NCBI GenBank assembly: GCA_012960105.1 | Contig: DUBV01000007.1 | Location: forward strand, 1-40,432 | Length of the DNA: 40,432 bases | Direction of reading: 5' to 3' | Origin: Thiotrichaceae bacterium | Lineage (GTDB): Bacteria > Pseudomonadota > Gammaproteobacteria > Eutrophobiales > Eutrophobiaceae | Shown here: positions 1-10,758 of the stretch, piece by piece | Numbering within the stretch: the first letter of the stretch is position 1 | Layout: every line of letters starts with the position of its first letter | Made by a program: the position numbers and the translations under genes | The notes under the pieces: generated by a model | Database searches by the model: none | What the model saw: the letters and a program-made list of their open reading frames with translations, nothing else | What the model was told of the DNA's origin: nothing

Positions 1-140
1 AGTTAAGATATTCGACGGGCATAAGTGGTATTTGGATTTCTCCTTTTGGTGCCGTTACTGTTAGTGTAGCAGCGCCGTTTGGCGACGAACCTACCGATGA
101 AATACAGAATTTCCAGTTTACCTTTGGAACAACATTTTAG
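1..140 (+). CDS. bamA: Outer membrane protein assembly factor BamA, C-terminal end (partial)
   Basis: Reading frame 3 is open from the window edge to a TAG at 138-140 and encodes the last 45 or so residues of BamA, the beta-barrel protein that inserts other barrels into the outer membrane. Visible are the family's closing strands: a W-I-S-P-F-G stretch, a Pro-Phe-Gly turn, then the terminal beta-signal QNFQFTFGTTF ending in Phe. The 5' part lies outside the window. The skp start follows 19 bases later, which is the usual gammaproteobacterial order. An ATG inside this gene at 79 is in another frame, so it is not the skp start. Confidence 0.9.
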   Translation, partial: LRYSTGISGIWISPFGAVTVSVAAPFGDEPTDEIQNFQFTFGTTF

Positions 141-159
141 TTATTTGGAGTTAAAGTTA

Positions 160-666
160 ATGAAAATATCGTTTAAATTATTAGTTTCAATTTTTTGTGT
201 ATTAGTTCTTTCTACACAAGCGTATGCAGAAGGGGAACTTAAAGTTGGTGCGGTTAAAGTCTTGCAAGTACTGGAAAAATCTCCGCAATATGTGATAGCG
301 GGAAAAGCAATCGATAAAGAATTTGAACCTAGGGGCAAGGTACTAATTGCGGAACAAAAGAAAATAAAAGATCTGGCAGATAAATTAAATAAAGATCGTG
401 CGATTATGTCCGAGTCAGAAATTACTAAACTAGAAAGAGATATTCTTGCTAAACGCCGTGATAATAAGCGCAATCAAGATGAGTACCGTGAAGATTTGAA
501 TTTTCGTCGTAATGAAGAGTTGGCAAAAATACAAAAAGTAATTTTTGAAGCCATACAACAGGTTTCTAAAGACAATAACTATGACCTTGTTTTGAGCGAA
601 GGTGTTATCTATGCTAGTCCAAAAACTGACATGACAGAATTGGTTGTTGAGCATTTAAATAAATAA
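160..666 (+). CDS. skp: Periplasmic chaperone Skp/OmpH
   Basis: This 168-residue protein matches Skp, the trimeric periplasmic chaperone that holds unfolded outer-membrane proteins on the way to BamA. It has a signal peptide of about 23 residues ending S-T-Q-A-Y-A, then a short beta region (VGAVKVLQVLEKSPQ), a long charged helical section that would form the tentacle coiled coil, and a C-terminal strand (YDLVLSEGVIYAS) typical of the family. I chose ATG 160 because it starts exactly at the signal peptide and has a TTGGAG ribosome site at 145-150. An in-frame ATG at 79 would overlap bamA by 62 bases and place extra sequence before the signal peptide. Confidence 0.92.
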   Translation: MKISFKLLVSIFCVLVLSTQAYAEGELKVGAVKVLQVLEKSPQYVIAGKAIDKEFEPRGKVLIAEQKKIKDLADKLNKDRAIMSESEITKLERDILAKRRDNKRNQDEYREDLNFRRNEELAKIQKVIFEAIQQVSKDNNYDLVLSEGVIYASPKTDMTELVVEHLNK

Positions 667-731
667 ATTGATTGTGAGTTTCTCTGGGAATAGCTAAATA
701 ACTTACTAAATATCATAAGAGTAATGTTTCT

Positions 732-1736
732 ATGGCAGTCACACTTGGAGAATTATCACAAATAAGTGGAACAAGATTGGAAGGCGATGCAGACTGTGAA
801 ATCAGTGCAGTTAATACGCTGGGATTAGCAAAAGCAGGTGAAATATCATTTTTATCTAATCGCCATTATGCTCAACAATTACCTCAGACAAATGCTTCAG
901 CAGTCATTTTATCTGAGGATGATTTTAAAAACTGCCCGACTAATTCATTAGTCAGTGAAAATCCCTATTTAGCCTATGCTAAAATCGCAAACTATCTTTA
1001 TCCAAAGGTTAAGCTATCGGATTATATTGATGAAAATTCAATAATTGGCTCAGACTGTAAAATAGATAAATCATCTTATATTTCTACAAATGTTGTTATT
1101 GGTAATAACGTTGTTATTGATGCTGGAGTTAGTATTGCGTCTGGATGTGTCATAGAAGACAACGTTATAATTGGTGAAAATACCAGATTATTTGCAAATA
1201 CAACTTTGTGCCATAGTGTTGTTCTTGGAAAAAACGTGACGATTCATCCCGGTGTTGTTATTGGTGCGGATGGATTTGGTATGGCCCAAGAAAATGGACA
1301 ATGGTTAAATATTCCTCAAATAGGCTCGGTTAAGATTGGTGATAATGTTGATGTCGGTGCGAACTCAAGTATAGATCGAGGTGCAATAGAAGATACAATT
1401 ATTGCATCAGGTGTGAAAATTGATAATCAGGTTCAAATAGGACATAACGTTATTGTTGGTGAACATACGGCAATAGCTGGGTGTTCAGCAATTGCAGGAA
1501 GTACTATTGTAGGAAAACGATGTATGATCGGTGGTGCTGTTGCTATAAGCGGCCATATACAAATTGTTGATGATGTTATTATTACTGGAATGTCTGGAGT
1601 AGCAAATTCAATAAAATCTCCTGGTGTCTATTCGTCTGGTATTCCTGTTACTGAGAGTAAAATATGGAGAAGGAATATTATTCGATTTAAAAATCTGGAT
1701 GCAATATTAAAGAAAATCATAATGGAAATGAAATAA
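732..1736 (+). CDS. lpxD: UDP-3-O-(3-hydroxyacyl)glucosamine N-acyltransferase LpxD
   Basis: LpxD adds the second, N-linked hydroxyacyl chain in lipid A synthesis, using acyl-ACP, in the cytoplasm. The 334-residue length is close to that of E. coli (341). The N-terminal uridine-binding domain includes the stretch AGEISFLSNRHYA. It is followed by many left-handed beta-helix hexapeptide repeats of the I-G-x-N-V type. The GHNV motif holds the probable catalytic His238. The C-terminal helix begins after SSGIPVTESK, where the family recognises the acyl carrier. It lies 65 bases after skp and 13 bases before fabZ, consistent with one envelope operon. Confidence 0.96.
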   Translation: MAVTLGELSQISGTRLEGDADCEISAVNTLGLAKAGEISFLSNRHYAQQLPQTNASAVILSEDDFKNCPTNSLVSENPYLAYAKIANYLYPKVKLSDYIDENSIIGSDCKIDKSSYISTNVVIGNNVVIDAGVSIASGCVIEDNVIIGENTRLFANTTLCHSVVLGKNVTIHPGVVIGADGFGMAQENGQWLNIPQIGSVKIGDNVDVGANSSIDRGAIEDTIIASGVKIDNQVQIGHNVIVGEHTAIAGCSAIAGSTIVGKRCMIGGAVAISGHIQIVDDVIITGMSGVANSIKSPGVYSSGIPVTESKIWRRNIIRFKNLDAILKKIIMEMK

Positions 1737-1749
1737 AGGTAAAATTTAT

Positions 1750-2205
1750 ATGCAAGATGCTTCATCCATAATTGACGTTGAAAAAATAAAAGCCATTCTG
1801 CCTCATCGTTATCCTTTTTTATTAATTGACCGTGTACTCGAAGTTGTGGAAGGCAAGAGTCTTAAAGCATTAAAAAATGTAACGGTTAATGAACCATTTT
1901 TTCAAGGACATTTCCCAAATAAATCAGTCATGCCAGGTGTGCTTATTGTTGAAGCATTTGCTCAAGCTACGGCATTACTCGGCGCTCTTGGGTTAAATGA
2001 AAGTAGAAGCTCTAAGGATGAATTATATTATTTGGTAGGTATTGATAAAACGCGATTTAGAAAAACAGTAGGGCCAGGCGATCAATTAATTCTGGATATT
2101 GAGTTTATAACTGTAAAAAGAGGAATTTGGAAATTCAAAGCTACTGCTACTGTTGATTCAAAATTAGTGGCGTCTTCCGAACTATTAACAACTATTATGG
2201 AATGA
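1750..2205 (+). CDS. fabZ: 3-hydroxyacyl-ACP dehydratase FabZ
   Basis: FabZ dehydrates 3-hydroxyacyl-ACP in fatty acid elongation and competes with LpxA/LpxD for the same substrate. The protein is 151 residues, the same length as in E. coli. It has the N-terminal LPHRYPFLLIDRV signature and the hot-dog fold active site GHFPNKSVMPGVLIVEAFAQ, with catalytic His54 and Glu68 at the positions used in E. coli. It lies 13 bases after lpxD and 4 bases before lpxA, which suggests translational coupling. Confidence 0.97.
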   Translation: MQDASSIIDVEKIKAILPHRYPFLLIDRVLEVVEGKSLKALKNVTVNEPFFQGHFPNKSVMPGVLIVEAFAQATALLGALGLNESRSSKDELYYLVGIDKTRFRKTVGPGDQLILDIEFITVKRGIWKFKATATVDSKLVASSELLTTIME

Positions 2206-2209
2206 TTCC

Positions 2210-2983
2210 ATGATAGATGCGACAGCTATTATCCATTCTGACGCGCATTTAGATTCAAATGTGCAAGTCGGTCCTTATTCAGTTATTGGTGCAGATGTAA
2301 CAATTGAATCGGGAACAGTCATAAATTCTCATGTCGTTATAAATGGGCCAACTAAAATAGGTCCGAATAATAAGATATCTCATTTTTGTTCATTAGGTGG
2401 CGATCCTCAAGATAAAAAATATAAGGGAGAAAATGATTCCATACTGGAAATTGGATCAGACAATACGATTCGTGAGTATGTTTCCATTAATAGAGGAACA
2501 GGCGATGGCGGTGGTAAGACAGTAATCGGCGACAACAATTGGATCATGGCATACGTACATATTGCACACGATTGCATAGTTGGAAACAATACAATATTTG
2601 CTAATAATGCAACGTTAGCAGGCCATGTCAGAATTGATGATTTTGCTATTCTTGGAGGCTTTACTGGTGTTCACCAGTTTTGTCGCATTGGCAGCTATAG
2701 CTTTTCAGCAATTTCCTCAGTGATTGTCAAAGACGTTCCCCCCTATGTATTAGTCTCTGGAAATACAGCGAAACCCTCTGGACTTAATCGCGAAGGTTTA
2801 AAAAGACACGGTTTTGATTCAGATACGATTAATGTTTTACGCAAAGCGTATAAGGTAATTTATCGTGAAGGCCTCATTCTTAAAGATGCGCTTGATGTCT
2901 TGACTGAATTATCTGCTGACTCAGATAAAGTAGAGTTGATGCGTTCTTTTATAGCAGCATCAGAACGTGGAATTGTCAGGTAA
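2210..2983 (+). CDS. lpxA: UDP-N-acetylglucosamine O-acyltransferase LpxA
   Basis: LpxA performs the first committed acylation of UDP-GlcNAc in lipid A synthesis. The 257-residue protein opens with a beta-helix of hexapeptide repeats and contains the family block GGDPQDKKYKGE. The catalytic histidine motif HIAHDCIVGNN has His120, equivalent to E. coli His125. The helical C-terminal domain (about residues 185-257) follows SGLNREGLKRHGF. The start codon is only 4 bases beyond the fabZ stop. Nothing looks truncated. Confidence 0.97.
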   Translation: MIDATAIIHSDAHLDSNVQVGPYSVIGADVTIESGTVINSHVVINGPTKIGPNNKISHFCSLGGDPQDKKYKGENDSILEIGSDNTIREYVSINRGTGDGGGKTVIGDNNWIMAYVHIAHDCIVGNNTIFANNATLAGHVRIDDFAILGGFTGVHQFCRIGSYSFSAISSVIVKDVPPYVLVSGNTAKPSGLNREGLKRHGFDSDTINVLRKAYKVIYREGLILKDALDVLTELSADSDKVELMRSFIAASERGIVR

Positions 2984-3013
2984 CTCCTCTTTCCAAAAAC
3001 TAAATATAATTCA

Positions 3014-4162
3014 ATGATACGTATAGGTCTTGTCGCAGGTGAAGCATCAGGTGACATGTTGGGCGCGGGATTAATCAATGAATTAAAAAAAACAACGGAA
3101 AACATTTCGATTGAAGGAATAGGTGGGGAGAAGCTTGCCGATACCGGCATGAAGATTCTGTTTCCCATGGAACGATTATCCGTTATGGGGTTTACCGAAG
3201 TCCTAGGCCGATATAGAGAGTTAAAAGGAATTCGTGATGATCTCATAGCCTATTTTATAAAGAACCCTCCTGATGTATTCATAGGTATCGATGCCCCAGA
3301 CTTTAACCTAGGCTTAGAAAAAGAATTGCGGGAAGCCGGCATTAAAACCATTCATTATGTGAGTCCTTCTGTTTACGCCTGGCGCGAATACCGAGTAAAA
3401 AAAATTAAAAAAGCAGTAAATTTAGTTTTAAATCTTTTTCCCTTTGAATCAGAAATATACAATAAATACGATGTTGAAAATCGATATGTAGGTCATCCAT
3501 TAGCCGATAAAATTAGTAATAAGATTGATGTGAATCGTGCAAGAAAAGAACTAAGTCTCCCAACTGATAAAATAGTCGTAGCACTCCTGCCGGGAAGTCG
3601 TGTAACAGAAATAAACAAAATTGCAGGGCCACTTATTAAAGCTGCCGAAATTTCAAAAAAAACAAACGATAGTCTTCATTTTGTAAGTAGTTTAATAAAT
3701 GAAAAGTCTTTGAAGTGTTTCGAATATATAAAAAACAAGCTTGCCCCTGATTTAAAAATAGATGTGCATGTTGATAAAACTCATCAGGTAATGGAGGCTG
3801 CAGATATTATTTTACTTGCGTCGGGAACTGCAACACTCGAAGCAATGTTGTTTAAAAAACCAATGATTGTAGCTTACAAAATGTCTTGGCTTACATATAT
3901 CATTGTAAAATTACTGGTAAAGATTCCCTATGCTTCTTTGCCAAATATATTAGCAGGGCGATTTATTGTTCCGGAATATTTACAGTCTAGATGTACTGCA
4001 AAAAAAATATCTTCCGAATTGAATGAATTTCTGAGTTCTTCGAGAAAATGTGAGCAAATGAAAACAGAGCTTTCGAAGCTAACAAAGCAACTTAAGATCG
4101 GTGCCGATGAGCATGCCGCAAAAGCAGTAATGGAATTGATAAATAATGAAAAAACTACCTGA
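3014..4162 (+). CDS. lpxB: Lipid-A-disaccharide synthase LpxB
   Basis: LpxB is the GT19 glycosyltransferase that joins UDP-diacylglucosamine and lipid X to form the lipid A disaccharide at the inner membrane. Its length of 382 residues equals that of E. coli. Recognisable family blocks are [15 protein letters not shown] at the N-terminus, [13 protein letters not shown], the [12 protein letters not shown] segment, LPGSRVTEI of the nucleotide-binding half, and [20 protein letters not shown] near residue 280. The last 17 bases overlap rnhB, so the two are probably translated together. Confidence 0.97.
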   Translation: MIRIGLVAGEASGDMLGAGLINELKKTTENISIEGIGGEKLADTGMKILFPMERLSVMGFTEVLGRYRELKGIRDDLIAYFIKNPPDVFIGIDAPDFNLGLEKELREAGIKTIHYVSPSVYAWREYRVKKIKKAVNLVLNLFPFESEIYNKYDVENRYVGHPLADKISNKIDVNRARKELSLPTDKIVVALLPGSRVTEINKIAGPLIKAAEISKKTNDSLHFVSSLINEKSLKCFEYIKNKLAPDLKIDVHVDKTHQVMEAADIILLASGTATLEAMLFKKPMIVAYKMSWLTYIIVKLLVKIPYASLPNILAGRFIVPEYLQSRCTAKKISSELNEFLSSSRKCEQMKTELSKLTKQLKIGADEHAAKAVMELINNEKTT

Positions 4163-4742
4163 CTTATCTTTTCTAAATAGTATTGAATTATTGGCTGGCG
4201 TTGATGAAGTAGGAAGAGGCCCGTTAGCCGGAGCTGTGGTTGCTGCTGCAGTCATTCTCGATCCGGAACAACCTATAGCAGGCTTGAATGATTCTAAAAA
4301 AATAACTCAAAAAAATCGTGAACTATTATCAATAGAAATCAAGGAGAAATCCTTGGCATGGTCATTAGGTCGTGCGGAAGTAGAAGAAATTGATGAATTA
4401 AATATTCTTCATGCGAGTTTATTGGCCATGAAACGTGCTGTCGAATCATTGAATGTATTTCCAAAAATGGTTGTCGTTGACGGTCAATATACGCCAGACA
4501 TAGAGCATGAAAAAATTGCAATCATTAAGGGCGACAGTTTAGTGCCGGCAATCAGCGCTGCATCAATTATTGCTAAAGTAGAACGTGATAATGAAATGAT
4601 TAAGTTTGATGATATTTATCCCGGCTATGGTTTTGCATCGCATAAAGGCTATCCAACCAAGAAACATATTGAAGCATTAGCCGAGTTAGGCATAACAGAC
4701 ATTCACCGTCGAAGCTTTGCTCCTGTCGCTAAATATCTGTGA
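4146..4742 (+). CDS. rnhB: Ribonuclease HII
   Basis: RNase HII cuts the RNA strand of RNA-DNA hybrids and removes single misincorporated ribonucleotides. The 198-residue protein has the signature [15 protein letters not shown] with catalytic Asp20-Glu21, the second metal-ligand region VVVDGQ, and the [11 protein letters not shown] block. It ends with [14 protein letters not shown] and HRRSFAPV, both characteristic of the bacterial enzyme. Its start lies inside the 3' end of lpxB. The order lpxB-rnhB-dnaE is standard for Gammaproteobacteria. Confidence 0.97.
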   Translation: MKKLPDLSFLNSIELLAGVDEVGRGPLAGAVVAAAVILDPEQPIAGLNDSKKITQKNRELLSIEIKEKSLAWSLGRAEVEEIDELNILHASLLAMKRAVESLNVFPKMVVVDGQYTPDIEHEKIAIIKGDSLVPAISAASIIAKVERDNEMIKFDDIYPGYGFASHKGYPTKKHIEALAELGITDIHRRSFAPVAKYL

Positions 4743-4752
4743 TTTTAATAAC

Positions 4753-7700
4753 ATGAGTTTCGTTCATTTACATCTGCATACTGAATTCTCATTAATCGAT
4801 GGGATGATGAAAATTAAACCCTTGGCAGCTAAGGCCGCGGAACTATCTATGCCGGCAATTGCAGTTACTGAACAACATCATACCTTTTCAGCAGTTAAAT
4901 TTTATCGTGCAATGCAAAGCCAGGGTGTTAAGCCGTTAATAGGTTCTGAAATAAAGGTTGTAAAAAACAATTTAAATGAAGCCTTCAACATCATATTGCT
5001 TTGCCAGCATTTCGAAGGATATCAAAATTTATCCAGATTAATATCGAAAAGTTACATAGAAGGACAACACCGAGGCATTCCTTTTGTACAATATAAATGG
5101 TTAAAAGAAAACAATGAAGGTCTAATTGTTATTGATTGTGCTGATAATGGAAGCCTTTCAAATTTATTTGTACAACAAGATGAGTCGAAAGTTGAAAAAG
5201 AATTCGAAGATTGGTCTTCATTATTTTCAAATCGATATTATCTTGAATTACAGCGTATAGGTGCTAAAGGACAAAACAACCATATTAATCAGGCGATAAA
5301 CTATTCTGAAAAATTTAATATTCCTGTCGTTGCTAGTAATAATGCTCGGTTTATTAATGAGGATGATTTTGAGGCGCATGAAGCACGTGTCTGTATTTAT
5401 CAAGGCTACACACTGAATGATACTAGACGACCGAAGCAATATACTTCCCAGCAATACCTTCGTGCAGTTGAAGAAATGCAGGAATTATTTTCTGACATTC
5501 CTGAAGCACTGGAGAATACAGTAAAAATTGCACAGCGTTGCAATATAGAGTTTTGTTTAGGTGAGAATTTTTTACCACACTTTCCTGTTAATGAAAATGA
5601 AACAGAAGATCAACGCTTAATAGACGATGCAAAAATAGGCTTACAAAAAATAATTGATGATGATGAGAAAATTACAAAAGAAAATAGTAGTAAATATTTT
5701 TCAAGGTTAGATATTGAAATTGATGTTATTACTAAAATGGGTTTTTCTGGTTATTTTCTTATTGTTGCGGATTTTATTCGTTGGGCAAAAGAGAATGAGA
5801 TCCCTGTTGGGCCTGGTCGTGGTTCTGGCGCAGGTTCACTAGTTGCTTATGCTCTGGATATTACTGAATTAGACCCACTTGAGTATGATCTTTTATTTGA
5901 ACGTTTTTTAAATCCTGAACGTGTCTCTTTACCTGATTTTGATATTGATTTTTGCATGGATCGTCGAGATGAGGTCATCGAATATGTTGCTATAAAATAT
6001 GGTCGCGATCATGTTTCGCAAATTATTACTTATGGCACTATGGCCGCTAAAGCTGTGATTAGAGATGTGGGGAGAGTATTAGGCTTTCCTTATGGCTTTG
6101 TCGATCAGTTAGCCAAGCTTATACCGTTTGATATAGGTATGACTCTGGATAAAGCCATGGACGAAGAGAAAGAACTCCTGCGACGTTATAACTCGGAAGA
6201 AGATGTTAAATCTCTTTTTGATCTGGCAAAAAAGCTTGAAGGATTATCTCGTAATGCTGGACGTCATGCGGGTGGACTAGTCATCGCACCAAAACCTTTA
6301 TCTGATTATATGCCTTTATATTGTGAACAAGGATCACATGCAACGGTAACGCAATTTGATATGGGTGATGTTGAATCTATAGGCCTGGTTAAATTTGATT
6401 TTCTTGGATTAAGAACACTAACCATTATTGATTGGACATTACGAGATATTAATCGAATAAAAAAACTCCAGAATGAAGAAGAAATTAATATTCGTAAAAT
6501 TCCATTAGACGACTCTGCTACTTATGCATTAATTCAACGCATGGATACGACGGCCGTATTTCAATTGGAATCGGACGGTATGAAAAAATTGGTAAGCCGT
6601 CTTAAGCCAGATGTGTTCGATGACCTTATTGCACTAGTTGCTTTATTTAGACCAGGACCTTTGCAATCAGGAATGGTTGATGATTTTGTCGAAAGAAAGC
6701 ATGGTCGCGCACGCGTGACATATATGCACGATGAACTTGAACCTGCACTTAAACCAACATATGGCGTAATTCTTTATCAAGAACAAGTAATGCAAATTGC
6801 TCAGGTGTTAGCTGGTTTTACTCTAGGGGCTGCTGATTTATTACGTCGTGCAATGGGAAAGAAAAAACCGGAAGAAATGGCCAAGCAAAGGACGATCTTT
6901 GTTGAAGGCTCTGTCAATCGTGGTGTCGATGAAAGGCAAGCGAAAATGATTTTTGATTTAATGGAAAAATTTGCTGGATATGGATTTAATAAATCACATT
7001 CCGCTGCCTATGCACTTGTTGCTTATCAAACAGCTTGGTTAAAAGCACATTATCCCGCTGCATTCATGGCGGCAGTGCTATCTTCAGACATGGACAATAC
7101 AGACAAAGTAGTAATGTTGTTCGAAGAAACTCGCCGGATGAAGATAGAAGTTATTCCGCCTTCAATCAATGCCAGTTTTTATAGCTTTACTGTTATCAAT
7201 GAAAAAAGTATTCAGTATGGCTTAGGCGCACTTAAAGGTGTCGGTGCAGCAGCTATTGATAGCCTTATTGAAGAGCGGGAAGAGAATGGCCAGTATGAAA
7301 ATTTATTCGACTTATGTAAACGAATAGATCTTAGAAAAGCAAATAAGAGAGTGCTAGATGCTCTTATAAAATCAGGTGCAATGGATTCACTTGGAGCGGG
7401 TCGAAGTACATTAAATGAAAACCTGATAAAAGCAACATCTCTAGCAGAACAGCATAATAAAGATATAGATAGTGGACAGAATGACATGTTTGGTCTTGAA
7501 GCCGCACCTAGTTCTAGTGATAAAGTTGATTCATCTTCTGTATATGATGTTGTTAAAGATTGGGATGATAAGCAACGTGTTATGTACGAAAAAGAGACTT
7601 TGGGCTTTTATCTATCAGGTCATCCGATCAATAGATACAAACAAGAACTCTCGCATATGACGCGGAAACTTTTTGGAATAAAAAAAGGCGATGTAAAAGT

Positions 7701-8226
7701 AGCCGGATATATTATGAGTATTCGTAAATCCGGTATGAGAGAAGAGTATGACGTTAAAATAGATGACAATACTTCTCGTAAAGTCGTTGTTGTAAAGTCA
7801 GATGATTATGAAAAATATAGACACTATTTAATTAAAGATCATTTAATAATAGTAAAAGGGAATGCCCGAAATGATGATTATTACGAAGGCGGCATTAAAA
7901 TAATGGCAGAAAGTATCTTTTCTATCGATGATATTCGTAAGCCTGATAATCCTTTTAATCTTGTCAGTTCATTGAAATTAACTCTATATGAGTCAGAGAT
8001 GAACAATGACATGATTAACAATATTAAAAGTATACTACTCAAATATAAGCATGATGTATCAAATGTAACAGTGAAATATGTTAAATCAGATGCTGTAGCT
8101 TTAGTACCGTTCGGCAAAGAATGGAATGTAAGAATTAGTGATGATTTGATAGATGAATTAATGAATATACTTGATATAAAACAAGTGGAAATCGAGTATA
8201 ATAGTAAAGTTAAAGATAATAACTAA
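4753..8226 (+). CDS. dnaE: DNA polymerase III alpha subunit DnaE
   Basis: This is the replicative polymerase, 1157 residues (E. coli 1160). The N-terminal PHP domain begins directly at [17 protein letters not shown]. The C-family palm contains [15 protein letters not shown] and the PDFDIDF motif with metal-binding Asp395 and Asp397. The fingers region includes [11 protein letters not shown] and [14 protein letters not shown]. Helix-hairpin-helix and OB-fold domains follow in the last third. I chose ATG 4753 because homologs start at [12 protein letters not shown]. The upstream in-frame codon at 4717 would add 12 residues and overlap rnhB. No strong ribosome site is visible before 4753, and the gene starts 10 bases after rnhB. 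Confidence 0.97.
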   Translation: MSFVHLHLHTEFSLIDGMMKIKPLAAKAAELSMPAIAVTEQHHTFSAVKFYRAMQSQGVKPLIGSEIKVVKNNLNEAFNIILLCQHFEGYQNLSRLISKSYIEGQHRGIPFVQYKWLKENNEGLIVIDCADNGSLSNLFVQQDESKVEKEFEDWSSLFSNRYYLELQRIGAKGQNNHINQAINYSEKFNIPVVASNNARFINEDDFEAHEARVCIYQGYTLNDTRRPKQYTSQQYLRAVEEMQELFSDIPEALENTVKIAQRCNIEFCLGENFLPHFPVNENETEDQRLIDDAKIGLQKIIDDDEKITKENSSKYFSRLDIEIDVITKMGFSGYFLIVADFIRWAKENEIPVGPGRGSGAGSLVAYALDITELDPLEYDLLFERFLNPERVSLPDFDIDFCMDRRDEVIEYVAIKYGRDHVSQIITYGTMAAKAVIRDVGRVLGFPYGFVDQLAKLIPFDIGMTLDKAMDEEKELLRRYNSEEDVKSLFDLAKKLEGLSRNAGRHAGGLVIAPKPLSDYMPLYCEQGSHATVTQFDMGDVESIGLVKFDFLGLRTLTIIDWTLRDINRIKKLQNEEEINIRKIPLDDSATYALIQRMDTTAVFQLESDGMKKLVSRLKPDVFDDLIALVALFRPGPLQSGMVDDFVERKHGRARVTYMHDELEPALKPTYGVILYQEQVMQIAQVLAGFTLGAADLLRRAMGKKKPEEMAKQRTIFVEGSVNRGVDERQAKMIFDLMEKFAGYGFNKSHSAAYALVAYQTAWLKAHYPAAFMAAVLSSDMDNTDKVVMLFEETRRMKIEVIPPSINASFYSFTVINEKSIQYGLGALKGVGAAAIDSLIEEREENGQYENLFDLCKRIDLRKANKRVLDALIKSGAMDSLGAGRSTLNENLIKATSLAEQHNKDIDSGQNDMFGLEAAPSSSDKVDSSSVYDVVKDWDDKQRVMYEKETLGFYLSGHPINRYKQELSHMTRKLFGIKKGDVKVAGYIMSIRKSGMREEYDVKIDDNTSRKVVVVKSDDYEKYRHYLIKDHLIIVKGNARNDDYYEGGIKIMAESIFSIDDIRKPDNPFNLVSSLKLTLYESEMNNDMINNIKSILLKYKHDVSNVTVKYVKSDAVALVPFGKEWNVRISDDLIDELMNILDIKQVEIEYNSKVKDNN

Positions 8227-8237
8227 TTGATTTAAAT

Positions 8238-9191
8238 ATGAATTTTCTTGATTTTGAGCAACCCATTGCTGAACTCGAAGCTAAAATTGAAGAACTACGT
8301 TATGTGGGTAATGATAAAAATATAAATATTAGCGAAGAGATTTCCAGACTAAAAAAACGCAGCCGTGAACTTACGGAGTCTATTTTCTCATCCTTGAGCC
8401 CGTGGCAAATTTCCCAGATTTCCAGGCATCAGCAACGTCCCTATACACAAGATTACATTGATCGGGTGTTTACCGACTTTGAAGAATTACACGGGGAAAG
8501 ATATTTCGCTGATGATCCCGCTATTATTGCCGGTATAGCACGTCTAGATGATATGCCGGTTGCTGTAATTGGTCATCAAAAAGGCCGTGATACTAAAGAC
8601 AGGATCATGCGTAATTATGGTATGCCTAAACCAGAGGGCTATCGTAAAGCAATGAGAATTATGCTGTTGGCGGAACGCTTTAATTTACCTGTTCTGACAT
8701 TCATTGATACTCCGGGTGCTTATCCTGGCATTGATGCTGAAGAACGTGGTCAAGGTGAGGCAATTGCTAGAAATTTATTGGTAATGTCTGAGCTAAAAAC
8801 ACCTATTATTGCAACGGTAATAGGAGAAGGTGGTTCTGGTGGAGCATTGGCTATAGGTGTTGCCGATCGATTGCTAATGTTGCAGTACAGTACATATTCA
8901 GTCATTTCACCGGAAGGTTGTGCATCTATTCTTTGGAAAAGCGCTGATAAAGCTAAAGAAGCTGCTGAAATTATGGGGATTACTGCACCAAGATTAAATG
9001 AACTTGGATTGATTGACCGTATCGTTGATGAACCACTGGGTGGTGCTCATCGAGATTTTGATGAAATAGCTGAAAAACTAAAGCAGATCTTAATTGAAGA
9101 ATTAACGCAGTTAAAAAATCTATCAACGGCAGAACTTGTCATTCAAAGACAAGAAAAGATAAGACAGTTTGGTGAATTTAAAGAAAATTAA
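8238..9191 (+). CDS. accA: Acetyl-CoA carboxylase carboxyltransferase subunit alpha AccA
   Basis: AccA forms, with AccD, the carboxyltransferase that makes malonyl-CoA for fatty acid synthesis. The 317-residue protein opens with the helical [20 protein letters not shown] segment. It then carries the crotonase-like core: [40 protein letters not shown] and the oxyanion-hole region [17 protein letters not shown], followed by [14 protein letters not shown]. It sits 11 bases after dnaE. About 160-200 bases of non-coding sequence separate it from tilS, so transcription may end or restart there. Confidence 0.97.
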   Translation: MNFLDFEQPIAELEAKIEELRYVGNDKNINISEEISRLKKRSRELTESIFSSLSPWQISQISRHQQRPYTQDYIDRVFTDFEELHGERYFADDPAIIAGIARLDDMPVAVIGHQKGRDTKDRIMRNYGMPKPEGYRKAMRIMLLAERFNLPVLTFIDTPGAYPGIDAEERGQGEAIARNLLVMSELKTPIIATVIGEGGSGGALAIGVADRLLMLQYSTYSVISPEGCASILWKSADKAKEAAEIMGITAPRLNELGLIDRIVDEPLGGAHRDFDEIAEKLKQILIEELTQLKNLSTAELVIQRQEKIRQFGEFKEN

Positions 9192-9393
9192 TTACATGGA
9201 AGTAATTATCGATTGTGCTCCCTGCATTTTCGACACTTCCGCCATTCATGGCGGACGTATGCCACTCAGGTGCAGTAAGTAGTCTAAGCATAAATATGCA
9301 CGGTGGAATGCAACAGTAGGCACTTTAAGCGTATCCTGAATATCTATACCCATGTTGGAGATACCGCAGGCGAAGCGAATTTGTATCAGATAT
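9192..9393. other. accA-tilS spacer with a perfect hairpin, no gene
   Basis: No open frame or RNA gene is visible. The stretch holds a perfect short inverted repeat at 9239-9254 (CCGCCAT, TC, ATGGCGG) with no T-run after it, so it is not a typical intrinsic terminator. By eye the section from about 9205 to 9350 is richer in G+C than the neighbouring genes and looks like a dispersed intergenic element, but I see no second full copy in the window. The tilS start at 9394 lies at its right edge. Confidence 0.45.
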
Positions 9394-10758
9394 ATGAAGA
9401 AAGCATCAACAACATTCCTCTGTAAAGATAGGTTCCTATCTGATTTAAATCAATTTTCTACGGCGGAGAAATTCTGGGTCGCTTGTAGTGGCGGTATGGA
9501 TTCCTGCGTTCTATTACACCTTTTCTATTTAAACAAAAGTGTAATAAATCAGGATATTGAAGTACTTTATGTCAATCATGGTTTGCAGGAAGAAGCGAAT
9601 GATTGGGCTGAATTTTGTGAAGAACAATGTAAGCAATACGGTCTTTATTTCAGACAGTTAAAGATAAATGAAGATTGTCCGAAAGGAGCGAGTATTGAAG
9701 CATGGGCTAGAGAAAAACGATATTCGCTGATTGAAGAAGTAATGAATAAAAATGATGTTTTTTTTACGGCGCATCATCAAGATGATCAAGTAGAAACATT
9801 TTTTCTTCAAGCATTAAGAGGAGCTGGGCCGCGAGGGCTGGCATCAATGCCTTCCATTAAAAAACGTGAAAATATTTTTCATGCCAGACCACTATTAAAT
9901 TATTCTCGTGAAAAATTAAAATATTATGCTGAAGAAAATAAATTAATTTGGCAGCTTGATAAAAGTAATTCAGATTATCGTTATGATCGTAATTATTTCA
10001 GGCATAAAGTGATTCCAGTTATTGAAGAACGCTGGCCGGCCTATAGAGAAACGATTGCTCGATTAATTAAGCATCAAAATGAATCCAGGGTTTTGCTTGA
10101 TGACTTAGGTTGCAGCGACATAAAGCTTGCGCAGTACAAAAACACGATGGCTCTCAATCTTGGTGTCGTTAAGAAATTGAGTTTAGAAAGGCAAAAGAAC
10201 CTTATATTTTCATGGTTAAAGGAATTGAATTTAAAATATCCTGGCGCCAGGAATATGGAACAAATTATTTCGGATGTTATCTATTCTTCTACAGATAAAG
10301 CACCCTGTGTAAATTGGCTTGATGTAGAAGTAAGGAGGTATAAAAATATTTTATATGCTTCTAACGTAATGCTGCAACATGATGTAAGTACTGAGTATCA
10401 ATGGAAACCTGATAATATTTTGAATGTTTTAAATGAAACACTCATTGCTAAGTCAGATCATGGCAAAGGAATTTCAAAACTGAAATCTAAAGGTGCAAAT
10501 TTTGTTGTTAGGTATAGACAAGGAGGTGAGAAAATCCAGCCTGATCGTTCGTCACATTCGAAAACTGTGAAACAATTATTTCAAGAACAAGCTGTATTAC
10601 CATGGTTTAGGGATAGAGTGCCGCTAATTTATATTAATGGAGAACTCGCTGTGATTCCCGGAATTTGTATAGATGCGCGTTACGTTGCAGAGAAAGATGA
10701 AGCCTCCTGGGATATTTGTTGGTCTGGTTATGAAAACGCCATTGATAATAATGAATAA
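9394..10758 (+). CDS. tilS: tRNA(Ile)-lysidine synthase TilS
   Basis: TilS modifies the wobble C34 of the CAU-anticodon tRNA-Ile to lysidine, using ATP, so that it reads AUA. The 454-residue protein carries the PP-loop ACSGGMDSCVLLHL near residue 30, then LYVNHGLQEEANDW, the conserved FFTAHHQDDQVETFFLQALRGAG block, and YDRNYFRHKVIPVIEERWP. A C-terminal TilS domain includes FVVRYRQGGEKIQPD and VKQLFQEQAVLPWFRDRVPL. ATG 9394 gives a natural length. An in-frame ATG at 9352 would add 14 residues running into the spacer. The 3' end overlaps the next gene by 8 bases. Confidence 0.95.
   Translation: MKKASTTFLCKDRFLSDLNQFSTAEKFWVACSGGMDSCVLLHLFYLNKSVINQDIEVLYVNHGLQEEANDWAEFCEEQCKQYGLYFRQLKINEDCPKGASIEAWAREKRYSLIEEVMNKNDVFFTAHHQDDQVETFFLQALRGAGPRGLASMPSIKKRENIFHARPLLNYSREKLKYYAEENKLIWQLDKSNSDYRYDRNYFRHKVIPVIEERWPAYRETIARLIKHQNESRVLLDDLGCSDIKLAQYKNTMALNLGVVKKLSLERQKNLIFSWLKELNLKYPGARNMEQIISDVIYSSTDKAPCVNWLDVEVRRYKNILYASNVMLQHDVSTEYQWKPDNILNVLNETLIAKSDHGKGISKLKSKGANFVVRYRQGGEKIQPDRSSHSKTVKQLFQEQAVLPWFRDRVPLIYINGELAVIPGICIDARYVAEKDEASWDICWSGYENAIDNNE

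Noticed and set aside
9239-9254. accA intrinsic terminator
   Set aside because: The hairpin has no following T-run in either direction, so it does not meet the pattern.
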